A stretch of DNA of 64,000 nt, from the NCBI GenBank assembly GCA_017979445.1, contig CM030707.1, positions 22,946,586 to 23,010,585 of the forward strand. The letters run 5' to 3'. The position numbers and the translations under genes are program-made. The stretch is from Akebia trifoliata. Lineage: Eukaryota; Streptophyta; Magnoliopsida; Ranunculales; Lardizabalaceae. Shown here one piece after another: positions 34,165 to 47,642 of the stretch (position 1 is the stretch's first letter; each line of letters opens with the position of its first letter). The notes under the pieces are model-generated. The model saw only the letters and a list, made by a program, of their open reading frames with translations. It ran no database searches and was not told the DNA's origin.

Positions 34165-37029
34165 TTAAATATATTTTAGCTCATAAGCACGCTCAAATGC
34201 GAGTATAAATAGAAAAGTTACAAATTCCTTAATTACCGAGTCAGATCAGATCAGGTTAAAATAATGACTTTTTGATAAAGAAAGAATTTTTAAGATTCAA
34301 TTACACCATTGGGTTCATAACAAAAAATTATTGAACATGGACTAGTTACTTATCTTTTTTGAAGTCCAAAAAGTCGAATTATCGTCAAAAACGAAAATGA
34401 CGTCAATTTTAGGGATCACCACAGGTCAAAAATGTAAATTTTTATTAAAGATATAATTTTTAGAGATTGACTATACCATTAGATTCAGAATGAAAAATTA
34501 GACGAAATAGAGTATTCATTCGTCATTTTTTTAGTCCGAACGGTCAAATTATTGTCGATCAAAACAATAGACAAAATATCGATTTCGTCCCAAGATATAT
34601 ATAAATAAATTTTAAATTTTTTTTTTCACTTTCACCTTCATTTTAAACGATCCAAAAATCAGCAACCTTTTTATTTTTATTTTTATTTTTTTTATTTTCA
34701 ACCTCAGATTCATTGCGAACGGCCCGTTTTCGACGACCGACATAGAAGGGAAAAAGGTCCGCATCCTCGACATCTACAAAATCCACCCAAGATCTCTTTA
34801 TTTCATCTTCTCTTTCACCCTGTATCATAAAAAATCAATTGTATTCATATACGGGGGTTTCGAAACTTTGACCTCAGATTTCATCAATTTTGGGATCTAA
34901 CCATCCTCCCCCGTAGAAGGGAGAAAGGATGAAGACGTCGAGATTTTCGAAACTACCGGGTTAGATTAAAAAATCAATCACTTCAAAATTTGATCTATCT
35001 CGATTTTCGTGTCGATCGTCTCGATTTTCATGTCAATCGTCTCGATTTTCGTGCACGTGTTTCAAATCTGTCACCTAGAGATTGTAAGAAACTCTTAATT
35101 TTTATTAGTAATCGTAGATTGTGAAAATTACATTTATAATTTTATTAAAAATTTGTGGTGAGTTTCCAAAAATATTGAATTCAATTGGTTATTTCAAATT
35201 CACGTCAGAACTTGCATGTTTGATATTTTAATTGTATTTTATAACAAATTATACGTGGTAGGATATTTCACCAAGTTATTTCCGTCAGTTGGGTCATGTG
35301 CATTACTCAGACCCCATTTTAGTTTAAGTTTTGTGTTTTTTCAATGTTATTGATAAAGAAGAATTTCATAGTTGGAAAAATGATTTAATATTCAATGAAC
35401 TCATATTGAGTTGATGAATATCAAAAAGTGGATATTTTATTTGAGAGATTGAAAAGTGTCAAAAAAATTGAAAAAAGAGAAAAAAGGTATGAAACGATAA
35501 AATGTTAGAGTCACACCTAAGAGGTGATGTCTGCATTTTACATTGTTGTGTTGTATGTAGGTTGGTGAACGGATATCCAAGGATAATGTTACTGGTTGCA
35601 TGTTTATTTACTTTCTGTTAACGCGAGATGCTATTTATGTTTCCATTCCGTTATTTATTTTACCCCAGCAGGCCACATTTGCATGGTAGGAAACTAGATA
35701 TCAATTCCTAATATTGTATTGTTAATTTATTTTTTGTTTTCAAATGAAAATAATATATATGTAGGTATTTTGTGAGTTGTTAAAGAGTCTGTTAATGCTT
35801 GAAGGGATAGTACGTCATATCATCCAGAGTGGTGTACTATCTTAGGATGTATGATAGGGACCACCAAGCTCATACGTGGTATGGGACGCGCATGAGAGTG
35901 GAGTCACAACTGGAATCTGGGTTTATTCATTTCTATCTTTATTAGTAAACTTGTAATGCAAAGGTGGTCGTATACGAATGATTTGTATATTTGGGAATCA
36001 CATGCACGCCTAATAGGCATGGACGAAGTTGATTAGTCAGTAATCATTAACAATCTATAGTGGTCAAATATTCTAAAATATCTAAAAGAGACCCATTGCT
36101 TATGTTCACGTCAAACAGCCAGGCTGAATCGGGTAAAATGTCCCACAAGTGTGGTAAACAACGACCAGCCACAAAATCAAGAATTACTAATTTATTATGA
36201 AACATCATGTCCCGACTGGGAGCTATCCAGTTGTGATTCCCAACTCTCTAATTCCACTACTCCACCATTGTGTATTATGTATATGTTGCCTTATTTTGAT
36301 ACATAAATGAAAAACAAGTTTAATGTTTCCATTTGATCAATTAGATTTATATAAAAAGAGAATGTTTTATTGAGTACTATTGATCGATGTAATGTGAGTT
36401 TTAAAAAGTTTAGTTGCTCATCTCTAGCTATATGTACCAGTCAATCATAGTTTCTTCTATAAAATTTTATATATTTTAAAATGATTCAGTATGTTTATTC
36501 GTTCATGTCAGGAAAAGTTATTGGCAGAAATTGTTTGCTTCCTTACTGGGTAACCATTGTTACTCACCTATTCCTTCTCCATTTCTTTAGCTTTAGAACC
36601 TGCAGTTGACGAGGCGGGAGTAGAACCAACGAGTGAAAACCATCTGGTGGGTCAGATAGACGACTAGAGTCCATTACCTTGTGAGTACTGAGGCTATATC
36701 CCCTAGTGGTGTCAGTTCGTCTAAAGGTACTTTGGATTCAGTATTGAGTGTTAGGAATTTTGTTTGAGTGAGGAATTTTTGTATAATCCTTTGTATAAAT
36801 TTCTTCTTCCACACTCTGATCTTTCGTATGTTATTAGATGTATATAGATTTCTACTAGTATTATATTTTGTTTGTATGTATGCAGAATTGTATGTTATTT
36901 ATCAGGTACAGGTTGAACGCCTTGGAATGTTAATATAAATAGAGGAGACCATACCGAAATTTCGAGATGCCACCTAGTACCTCGAGATCTGATATGGGGA
37001 TTTATTTTAGCGTTTAGCGGGGCACCACA
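34165..37029 (+). mobile_element. 5' LTR of a Del/Tekay-like gypsy element (left end missing)
   Basis: It aligns with 39345-42284 from about 150 bp inside that LTR to the end (GGGGCACCACA). The first part of the LTR, starting TGTAAAATCCC in the other copies, is absent here. It contains a local three-copy expansion of a 21-bp unit, TCTCGATTTTCGTGTCGATCG (about 34999-35060), where the 3' LTR has a single degenerate copy. The two LTRs differ at many positions, so the insertion is old. Confidence 0.8.
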
Positions 37030-39344
37030 GATGGTATTAAAACATAGTATTAGTTTCGTATGGGATACAGATCTACTATGTTTTGAGGAATAGGCTGATA
37101 CCACAGACATTGGAGTTAATCATAGAGTGTCATTAGGAATTCGGTATCCAAACTCATTACTAGTTCCGTATTAGAATTACGAGTTCTTCTTATCTAGAAG
37201 TTCATAGAGCTTAGTCAGTTGAGATCAATGAGTGGATTTTGAAGACCTGAGAGATTTTGAGTGCCATGTAGTGCCCGAGAGATCAGTAGGTGATGGTGAC
37301 TACATTCCAGTTGGACGGGGATGTTAGTCATTAGTAACGTTTTGAAATGAATGTATTGGAAGATGGATCGTTTGAGTGGGTAGACTTCGAGAGGATATTT
37401 CTCAATAGATTTATATCCAAGATTGCTCAAGAAATCAAGCACTAGGATTTTTTGATATTAGTGCAGTATAATCTATCGATAACAGACTATGATATGATGT
37501 TCACTAGGTTATCATGATATGCACCCAAGCTTATCCTAACAAATCTATAGAAGGTCCGTAAATTCTTTGAAGGACTATAACCCTATGTAAGGGTCAGGAG
37601 GTCGATGATTGAGACTACCAATTATAGAGATACGATGAATCAAGCTTTAAGGGTAGAACGATGAGAAATGGAGTTACAAACCTCCAGAGGGCAAATTAGT
37701 CGACCTTAGACTTCTTTTCTTCCCAAATTAGATTCGGACAAGAGGCTGATGTATTCAAGGCCAATCTCCTCCGGATCAGTATATCTATAATATAGAATTC
37801 CTCCACTACTGAGTTGTAGAGTTTTCCATCACTGAGTTAGAGAGCAGTTGGAGCTCTAATGATGCCAACAGGGTCAAAGGAATCAACAAGGCAGGTTTAG
37901 AGCTTACAGACCCCAGTCTACCAACTGCCTACTCCATAGAGATCTACGAAGACAAGATCATTGACATGTTATGTGTGTGATCAAGTGGGAGATATCAAGA
38001 GAAAATGTCCTTTATCACAGGTGCGAGCAAGGGTTATAACCTAGGAGAAAGTATCTGTCTCCGACGATGTTTTGAAAAGTACGATTTCTAATTATAATGT
38101 TAAAAATTAGAGTATTATTCAATACCGGTTCTTCTAGACCATATAATTCTACAAAAAGTTTGCATACTTGCTAGAGATGTTCTTCCCACTATTCATTATT
38201 CTAGTATAATATTTGGATCGAAATAAACTACCAACCTTTCTCCTACCACTTTCCACTTTCTATGCTATCATCCCATTCTCATCTTTAACCTCACCCTTTT
38301 TCTAGTAATTTGATATTTATTATAATTTGGAATTACGAAACTTTTAAAAGTGGGCGGAGTAGAAACTACTCAACTAATAGTAAGGGGGTGAATGAATGAA
38401 ACTAATTTGGAAATAGATTGAAAATGTGCAAGCTTAAAAAAAATAAAAATAAAAAGCTAACTGTGAATTAACTAGACTGCATTTTGATAATTGATATATA
38501 TGTTTTAAGTATAAGGATGGTTGTAAAGTGTAAGAAGGCGAGTGTGATTTATAAGACTAGTAATGTGACTATATAGCAAATGAAGGTATGGGTAATAACT
38601 AATACTATATATGGTTGAGTTGAGGAACTGGTGAAATTTGGAAAAGGTATCGTACAATTTTGAAAGTACATGTGGTATGTAAAAGAAAAGAGATTTAGTA
38701 GAGTATAAGTTAAGAGGTGGGTCGATGTAAAATGTAATAAAAAATAATCTTGTGATAATATTGCATTAATGATGACTTGATAGAATTGTGAGAAAATAGA
38801 TATAGGATTTGTCCTTTCGAATAAGATTTTAAATTATAAAGGTTATGACAGAGGTTTTGAAGAAATATCACAATAAGTAGAAAATGTAATATTGAATTGA
38901 ATATAAAGATAGTAGTGTGTTTGCGGTAAGACTATGCATTGAGGAGTAATATTCACAATAATTATGAGTAAAACATAATAGATGGTGTAATTGATGAGAG
39001 AAATAAAGATGAAGAATAAAGAAGATATGAAAGGATTATGGTTGATAGACATTGGTGGGGAAGTGATACAATGTGAATTGATTGTTATCTTAAGGTTATA
39101 CAAATAATGGATTAGTTGGAGTATGAGTTTGAATTAGAGTGATTAATTAATGAATTTGTTGGGTTGACAGAATATGGGAGACATAAGTCTACAAGTTATA
39201 AATGAGATTGACTTGTGATTAAGAATAGATGGTAATCGAAAATAGGTATTGTTTAGTATACATGTCGTGTTAGTGGAATCACGACAAAGCTCGATAAGGT
39301 ATGATTTTAATTTCGAGGACAAAATTTTTATTAAGGGGGGAGAA
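37030..39344 (+). pseudogene. Gypsy internal region: gag and protease remnants, pol mostly lost
   Basis: A degraded initiator-Met-type primer site, TGGTATTAAAAC, lies at 37032-37043. Gag remnants follow (FERIFLNRFISK near 37390; FTRLSRYAPKLILTNL near 37500). A zinc knuckle CYVCDQVGDIKRKCP (37967-38011) has Asp in place of the expected His. A protease-like RVLFNTGSS lies near 38110. Beyond about 38210 no RT, RNase H or integrase motifs are visible. The last codons before the LTR read FRGQNFY, a decayed form of the usual chromovirus end, so pol was largely deleted. Confidence 0.75.
39331..39344 (+). other. Polypurine tract of the gypsy element
   Basis: AAGGGGGGAGAA lies directly against the 3' LTR start TGTAAAATCCC, as expected for the plus-strand primer. 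Confidence 0.75.
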
Positions 39345-42284
39345 TGTAAAATCCCAAGTTTTTAATTCGTATCACGAAAAAAATAAATAGTAAAATTTTA
39401 AAAAATCTTGAAAGAGGACTTAGGGGTAAAACTTTAAGAGATTTCTAATCATTTTAAGAAAATTTGATCTTACCATTGGATTCAAAATGATCAAAAAACA
39501 TACTTTAGCCTGTAAGCATGCTCAAATGCGAGTCCAAATAAAAAAAAATTACAAAATTCTCGATTACTGAGTTAGATCAAATTAGGTTAAAATAATGATT
39601 TTTTGATAGAGGAAGAATTGTTGAGATTCAATTACACCATTGGGTTCGTAACAAAAAATTATTGAACATGAACTATTTACTTATCATTTTTAGAGCCCAA
39701 AAAATCGAATTATCGTCAAAAACGAAAAAATGACGTCAATTTTAAAGGTCATCTTAGGCAAAAAATGTAAATCTTTGTTAGAGAGAAAATTTCTAGAAAT
39801 TAACCTCACCATTAGATCCGGAATGAAAAATTAGATGAATAGAGTATTCATTCGTCATTTTTGGAGTCTGAACGGTCAAGTTATCATTGATCAAAATAAT
39901 AGGTAAAATACCGAGTTCGTCCCAAGATATATATAAATAAATTTTTTAATTTTTTGTCACTTTCACTTTCGTTTTAAATGACCCAAAAATTAGCCAACCT
40001 TTTCAAAAATAATTTTCGTTTTATTTTTTATTTTCAACCTTAGATTTATTGCGAACGGTCAGCTTTCGACGACCGACGCAGAAGGGAAAAAAGTCCGCAA
40101 CCTCGACATCTACAAAATTCACCCAAGATATCTTCATTTCATCTTCTCTTTCATCCCGTATCATCAAAAATCAACCATATTCATATAGGGGGATTTCGAA
40201 ACTTTGACATCGGATTTCATCGGTTTCAGGATCAAATCGTCCTCCACTGTAGAAGGGAGAAATGACGACAGCGTCGAGATTTTCAAAATCACTAGGTTAG
40301 ATTCAAAAATCAACTACTTCAAAATCTGATCTATGTCAATTTTTTCACCGATTACCTCGATTTTTGTTCACGTGTTTCAATTCCGTCTCCTAGAGATTGT
40401 AAGGAACTCTTAATTTCTATTAGTAATCGTAGATTGTGAAAATTACATGATTTTATTAAAAATTTGTGGTGAGTTTCCAAAAATATCGAATTCAATTGGT
40501 TATTTCAAATTCATGCCAGAACTTGCATGTTTGATATATTTAATTGTATTTTATAACAAATTATACATGGGCAGGATATTTCACCGGGTTATTTTCGTCA
40601 ATTGGGCCCTATGCATTGTTTGGACCCCGTTTTGATTGAAGTTTTGTACTTTTTCAATGTCATTGATAAAGAAGAATTTCATAGTTAAAAAAATGATTTA
40701 ATATTCATTGAACTCATATTGAGTTGATGAATATCAGAAAGTGAATATTTTATTTGAGAGATTGAAAACTGTATAAAGAAATTGAAAAAGGAAAAAAAGG
40801 TATGCAACGGTAAAATGTTAGAGTCACACTCGAGAGATGATGTCTGCATTTTATATTGTTGTGTTGTGTGTAGGTTGGTGAACAGATATCCAGGGATAAT
40901 GTTACTGGTTGCATGTTTATTTACTTTTTGTTAGCGTGAGGCGTTGTTTACATTTTCGTTATGTTATTTATTTTAGGCCGACTGACCACAGTTGCATGGT
41001 AGGAAATTGGATATCTATTCTCAACCTTGTATTGATAATTTCTCTTTTATTTTCAAATGAAAAGAATATATATGTAGTTATTTTGTTACTTGTTAAAGAG
41101 TCTGTGAATGCCTAAAGGGATAGTGCGTCATATCATCCGGAGTGGTGTACTATCCTGGGATGTACGGTAGGGACCACCAAGCTCATACATGGTATGAGAT
41201 GCATATGAGAGTGGAACAATTGAAATTCGGATTTATTCCTTTCTATCTTTACCAGTGAACTTTTAATGTAAATGTGGTCATATACGAATGGTTTGTTTAT
41301 TTGGGAATCATATGCACGCCTGATAGGCATGGACGAAGATGATTAGTTAGTGATTACTAACAATATATATTAGTCAAATGTTCTAACACATTGAAAAGAG
41401 ACCTATTGCTTACAATCACATCAAATTGATAAATAGTCCCACAAGTATGATAAACAGCTCATGTCCCGACTGGAAACGATCCAGTCGTGAATTCAAACTC
41501 TGCAATTTCACTACTCCACCATTTTGTATTATGTATCTGTTGCCTTATTTTGATATATAAAATGAAAAGCAAGTTTAATGTTTCCATTTGATCAATTAGA
41601 TTTGTGTAAAAAGAGAATGTTATATTTAGTACTACTGATCGATGTAATGTGAGTTTTAAAATATTTAGTTACCCATCCCTGGCTATATGTACCTGTTAAT
41701 TGTAGTTTCTTCTGTAAAATTTTACATATTTTAAAATGATTCAGCATGTTTATTCGTTCATGTTAGGAGAGGTTATTGGAAGAAATTATTTACTTCCTTA
41801 TTGGGTAACCATTGTTACTCACCCATTCCTTCTCTATTTTTTTAGCTTCAGAACCTGTAGTTGGCGAGGCGGGAGTAGAATCAAAGAATGAAAATCATTT
41901 GGTGGGTCAGATAGACGACTAGAGTCTGTTACCTAGTGAGTACTCGGGCTATATCCCCTAGTGGCGTCAGTTCGTCTAGAGGTACTTTGGATTCAGTATT
42001 GAGTGTTAGGAATTTTGTTAGAGTGAGGTATTTCTGTATAATCCTGTGTATAAATTTCTTCTTTCGCACTCTGATCTTTCGTACATTATTTGATGTATAT
42101 AAGCTTCTGCTAGTATTATATTTTGTATGTATGTATGCAGGATTGTATGTTATTTATCAAGTGCAGGTTGAACGCCTTGGAATGTTAACATAAACAGAGA
42201 AGACCATGCTGAAATTTCGAGGTGCCACCTTGTACCTTGAGATCTGACATGGGGATTTGTGTTAGCGTTTGACGGGGCGCCACA
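39345..42284 (+). mobile_element. 3' LTR of the Del/Tekay-like gypsy element
   Basis: 2940 bp, starting TGTAAAATCCCAAG and ending GGGGCGCCACA. It is the most complete forward copy of this LTR family; a third copy lies reversed at 43942-46886. The family name is inferred from LTR length, termini and the initiator-Met primer site, since RT is lost. Confidence 0.85.
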
Positions 42285-43682
42285 GGACTATTAAGGATCA
42301 GACTTGAAAAGTCCCAAGTACGGGAACATTGCCAACGACCTAGTTTTTTTTTTATATATAATTTTTAGTTAGATTCTTTCTATTGTTTGTTTATTTATTA
42401 TTCTTGTTGGTCTAATCATTAATCATTCGGTTCGATTTTGAGTGCGTGGATCTGGCATTTTTTTGTTGTTGTTCAATCGAAGGTTACTTAGGATGACTCT
42501 AAATGGTGCAAGATTTCAAGAAATCGATTTTAATGAGAATGGAATAATGATTATTGGGTCATAGTTTTTTGACAGTATTTTAAAATTGGTTAGGTATGTT
42601 AATATGTCTTTAGGTGGTATTTTTTTTTATATAAAAATAAAACAACAAATTTTTTTTTTTTATACTTTGATATGCCTAATAGCAGCAAGCAAATAGAAAT
42701 AAAAAGGAACATTTTCAAAGTCCTGTTAGGAAACAACATATACCCACTGTTTGCAGGACGATTTAAGGGTGGTGTGCCCATAGCAGAAACCTTTTTAATT
42801 GTCGAACCCTTAAGGTGGTGTGTTGTTAGAAANNNNNNNNNNNNNNNNNNNNNNNNNNNNNNNNNNNNNNNNNNNNNNNNNNNNNNNNNNNNNNNNNNNN
42901 NNNNNNNNNNNNNNNNNNNNNNNNNNNNNNNNCCCTATTTTCTTTAATTTTAATTGGGTGTTATAAGTAACATTTGAAGTGCCAATAGCAGCTCTCTAAT
43001 TAAGCATATTTCAGAATTAATTTATTAATATAAGTCGCCCTTGCATTGGTATAAAAGATGTTTTGGTGAGGTGATTTATAGTTTCAGACATAGCCCTCCA
43101 CGTTTCCGTGAATATTTCAGTTACCCTCATCGTTTTCAAAGTGATTGTATGGGCCCATGACCTCAGATGCCCTCATCTTCCACTTAAAAAAAAAAAAAAA
43201 AAAAAAAAGCCTTGATTTTTATTTTCCCAAAAGCATATATCTTCAAACCAATTGGATAAAATGAATTGTTTCAACCTTGGGATTCCATCTACTTTAGACG
43301 TCAAGACATTGTTTATAAGGTGATTAGTGGGCTACTTGATTGATAATGGGAAGTTTCCAACTAGGGATCTATGTCCATTAAGTTTGAGAAATATCCGAAT
43401 TTTAGGAAAGATGATTGTCAAATGAGAACTCAAACCAAATATATTTTAGAGCCCATTTGGATACGTTTCTTTTGCTTTTAAAACAAGTTAAGGCTTTTAC
43501 TTTTTAAAGTAGTCATGTAATTTTTTTGGGTTTTTTTTAATATTATCAAAGTGACCTTGATTTTACTAAATTAAACATTAAGGTAAGAGTATTTTTGGAA
43601 TCAAAATTTTAGTGTTGAACCACTTCTACTTTACCTTCTTTCATTATAATGGTAGATATATATACAAATCACACTTGGGAAG
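42285..43682. other. Intergenic DNA between two LTR insertions
   Basis: No gene. It holds the assembly gap and, near 43068-43160, a phrase (GACATAGCCCTCCACGTTTC) resembling the inverted-repeat ends at about 21567 and 22765. Confidence 0.4.
42833..42932. other. Assembly gap, 100 N
   Basis: Exactly 100 undetermined bases, the usual placeholder for a join of unknown size. Any frame that crosses it is meaningless. Confidence 0.99.
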
Positions 43683-46600
43683 GGTGGACAATTAGCTAGA
43701 ACAACAGATAGTGAAATTGATTACAAAATATGGTAAATTGGTTATATTAAAATTAACATCTGGGGATGTCCGTTTGATATCCAAAAATTGCTCAGCAACA
43801 ATTGGACAAGTGGATAATGTTGGGGTGAATCAGAAAAGTTTGGGTAGAGTTGGATCTAAGTGTCATGTAGTAAGAGTAGTAGTTATGAACCTGATAGACC
43901 ATCTCAATAGGCGTGGTGAAGGGAATGGTTTACATGGAGGGTGTGATGTCCCGCCAAACACTAACATAAGGCTCCATGTCAGATTTCGAGGCACTAGGTG
44001 GCGTCTCGAAATTTCGACATGGTCTCTTCTGTTTATGTTAGCATTCCAAGGCATTCAACCTGTTTCACCTGATAAACAAAATCTACAATATCCGGTATAT
44101 ACATACAAGAACAGAATCACAGCTGAAAATCTATATACATCTGGCCATGTAAGATAGATCAGAGTGCGAAAGAATAAACAATATACATGATTACTTTAAA
44201 AATCCCCACTCTAACAAAATTCCTAACGCTCAATACAAAATCTATAGTACTCCTGATCTAACATACACTGCTAGGAGGTATAACCTCAATACTCACCAGG
44301 TGACAGACTCTAGTCGTCTATCTGACCTACCAGATGATCCCCACTCACTGGTTCTACGCCCACATCGCCAATTGCAGGCTTTGAAACTAAAAAAAGGAAA
44401 TGGTGAGTAACAATGGTTACCCAGTAGGGAAATAAACAATTTCTGCTAATAACATTCTCCTAACATGAACGAATAAACATACTGAATCATTTTAACATAT
44501 GCAAAGTAATACAAAAGAAACTACGATTAACTGGTACATATAACCAAGGATGAACAACTAAACATTTTAAAACTGACATTACATCAATTAACAATACTCA
44601 CTATAATAATTTTTTTAATACAAATCTAATTAACTAAATGGAAACATTAAACATGCATTTCATTTTATATATCAAAATAAGGTAACAGATACATAATACA
44701 CTATGGTAGAGTAGTGGAATTAGAGAGTTGGGATTCACGATTGGATCGCTCCAGTGGGGAAATGATATTACAATTTCTTACTGACTTTTAGTTCCTAATT
44801 TTGTTGTCGGTCGTTACATTTACCACGCTTGGTTAACTATTTATCCAGCTCAGGCTGGCCGTTTGACGTGACCGTAAGCAATGGGCTTCTTTTTGATGTG
44901 TTAGAACATTCGGCTATTATAGATTGTTAGTGATCACTAACTAATCATCTTCGTCTATGCCTATCAGGCGTGCATGTGATTCCCAAATATACAATCCATT
45001 CATATACGACCATCTTTACATTATAAGTTCACTAGTAAAGATAGAAAGGAATAAACCCGAATCCCATACCACGTATAAGTTTGGTTGTCCCTACCGTACA
45101 TCCCATGATAGTATATCACTCTGGATGATATGACAAATTATCCCTTCAGGTATTCACAAGCTCTTTAACAATTCACGAAATAGCTGTGTATATATATCAT
45201 TTTTCTTTTAAAAACAAATAAGAAATTAATATTACAGAGTTGATAATAGATATCAAGTTTCTTACCATGCAACGATGGCTACTCGACCTAAAAGAAAAAG
45301 CAAAACAGAAGGTAACCAACGTCTCGCGCTAACAGAAAATAAATAAACATGCAACCAATATCATTATCCGTGGATATCTATTCATCAACCCACACAAAAC
45401 ATCACAATGTAAAATGTAGACATCACTCATCGGGTATGACTATGACATATTACCGTTTCATACATTTTTTTCCTTTTTTCAATTTTTACAATTTTTAATC
45501 TCTCGAACAAAATATTCATTTTCTGATATTCATCAATTTCATGTGAGTTCATTGAATATTAAATCATTTTTTTCAACTAAGAAATTTATTTTTATCAATA
45601 ACATTGAAAAATTACAAAATTTAGATCAAAACGGGATCCGAACGGTGCACATGACCCAACTGACGGAAATAACCCAATGAAATGTCCTACTCACGTATAA
45701 TTTATTATAAAATACAATTAAACAAATCAAATATAAATGTTTTGGTGTGTATTTGAAATAAAGAAAAGAATTCAATATTTTTTAAATCTAGTACAAATTT
45801 TCGATAAAAATCCTAAATACAATTTTCATCAATCTACGGTTACTAGTAGAAATCTAATAAAAATCCTTATTATTCTTTATGCTATAGGATCGAAGCGCGT
45901 GCATGAAAATCGAGACAGATTGAACTTCGAAACTACTGATTTTTAAATCTATCCTGATGATTTCGAAAGTCTCGATGTCGTCGTCCTTTCTCCTTTCTAC
46001 GACGGAGGATGATTTGACCCCGAAATAGGTGAAATCCAAGGTTTAAAAGTCGAAATTCTCATATTACATACGGTTGATTTTTGACAAAAAAGGATGAAAG
46101 AGAAGAGAAAATGAAAGGAAACTGGACAGGTTTTGTAGAGAACGACGCTGTGAACGTTTTTCCTTCCTACGTCGGAGATTGAAGATGGACCGTTAGCGAC
46201 GAATCTTAGTTTGAAAGTCGAAAAAAAAAATTTAAAAGTCACGGCTGATTTTTGGATGATTTAAATGATGATGAATAGTATTTTTAATTAAATAAATTTA
46301 TTTATATAAGTGCAGGATGAAATCAGTATTTTACCAATTATTTCGTTCGATGATAACTTAACCGTTCGGACTCCAAAAGTAACGAATGAATACTCTATTT
46401 TATCCAATTTTTCATTTTGGATCTAATGGTGTAATCAAATTCTACAAATTTTATCTCTAAAAACATATACTTTTTCGACTCGATGAGACCCTAAAATTGA
46501 TGTCATTTTCATTTTTGACGATAATTCGACTTTTTGGGCTCCAAAAATGATAAGTAAATAATCCATTTTCTATAATTTTTCGTTACAAATACAATGGTAT

Positions 46601-46950
46601 GATCAAATTTTAAAAATTCTTGCTCTAGTAAAAAGTCATTATTTTGACCTACTTTGACTAAAAAATCGAGGATTTTTGCAACTTTTCTGTTCGGACTTGC
46701 ATTTGAGCGTGCTTATAGGCTAAAATATGTTTTCTGACCATTTTAAATCAAACGATGAAGTCAAATTTCATTAAAAATGACCAAAAAAATCCTAAAGTTT
46801 TACCCTAAGTCCCATTTTTAAAATTTTTCAAAATTTTCACTATTTATTTTTTCTCGAGATACGAATTGAAAACTCGGGATTTTACAGAGGGCCTTAATTG
46901 GTAGAAAAAAATTCACAACCCCTTGGGGTCATCCTACGCTTGAAAGAAAT
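43683..46950 (+). pseudogene. rpl2: Plastid rpl2 fragment in the nucleus, split by a solo LTR
   Basis: The left part 43683-43941 reads as the C-terminal half of plastid-type ribosomal protein L2: [40 protein letters not shown]. After the LTR the reading continues in 46887-46950 as GRKKFTTPWGHP, the next part of L2. Relative to the usual protein there is a loss of about six residues after GSK and a small insertion just before the LTR site. Many substitutions show that it is old. It is one insertion of organelle DNA later hit by a retrotransposon. A mitochondrial rpl2 origin is less likely but not excluded. Confidence 0.85.
43942..46886 (-). mobile_element. Solo LTR of the Del/Tekay-like family inside rpl2 DNA
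   Basis: On the minus strand it starts TGTAAAATCCCGAG (46886) and ends GGCGGGACATCACA (43942). A perfect 5-bp duplication GAGGG flanks it (43937-43941 and 46887-46891). There is no internal element sequence. It aligns along its length with the LTR at 39345-42284 but is clearly diverged. Confidence 0.92.
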
Positions 46951-47526
46951 ATATATGAGAATACTAAGGTCCAAGACCTCATGAAGACGGTAGCACTCTC
47001 CACCACACTTTTCCCTATTAAAATTATTTTCCATTTTGTCTTCTAATGATAAAGACAAGGGTATGTTAGTTTTTTACATAATAAATGCATATATTATATT
47101 GGCATCATGATTTTAAAACTCGTCCGAGACCAAGACGTATCGTCTGAGTTAACCTGGTATCGAAGCTGAATGAGACCAACTCACAATTCACTTTTTTGAC
47201 TGAGATTTAATACCTTGTGTTCAATTTTTTGATTTTTTGAACAAGACATCTTAAACATATCAAAAAACTTATCCGAGATGACTCGTTATCGGGCTTGGAC
47301 GAGACGAGACGCGAAACTGAGTTTAAAACTATGGTTAGCATTGATTGCCAAAACATTTACTACAAAAAGATATTTAAACCAAAAGACTAAAATACCTTAA
47401 ATATTTATTATATAAACAAATATTTATTATGTAGAAGACCAACATACTTTTGTCTTTTTTACTAAAAGATAAAATGGGAAGGGGTATTATTAGAAAGTGA
47501 ATTTGGTGGACAATGTTAATGTCCCC
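46951..47526. other. Intergenic DNA with a possible small MITE
   Basis: No gene. At 47111-47333, TTTTAAAACTCGTCCGAGAC on the left resembles the reverse complement of the right end (GAGTTTAAAAC), with repeated GAGAC/GTCTC phrases inside. This may be a MITE of about 220 bp. Confidence 0.35.
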
Positions 47527-47546
47527 ATGATGTTTTAGACATTAAC

Positions 47547-47590
<44 letters not shown>

Positions 47591-47610
47591 GCTAATGTCT
47601 AAAACATCAT
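47527..47610. repeat. Long palindrome centred on (TA)n
   Basis: Left arm 47527-47552 and right arm 47585-47610 are complementary at 25 of 26 positions, with a TA run between them. It can fold into a long hairpin. It is probably a fold-back element or a MITE end expanded around the microsatellite. Confidence 0.85.
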
Positions 47611-47642
47611 ATATATATAGCATTTCCCCTATATATAGGGGA

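Noticed and set aside
42672..42947. 91-codon frame crossing the N gap
   Set aside because: A third of it is undetermined bases.
43711..44157. 148-codon plus-strand frame as a single gene
   Set aside because: Only the first part is rpl2-derived; the rest runs into the reversed solo LTR. It is a chimera across an insertion.
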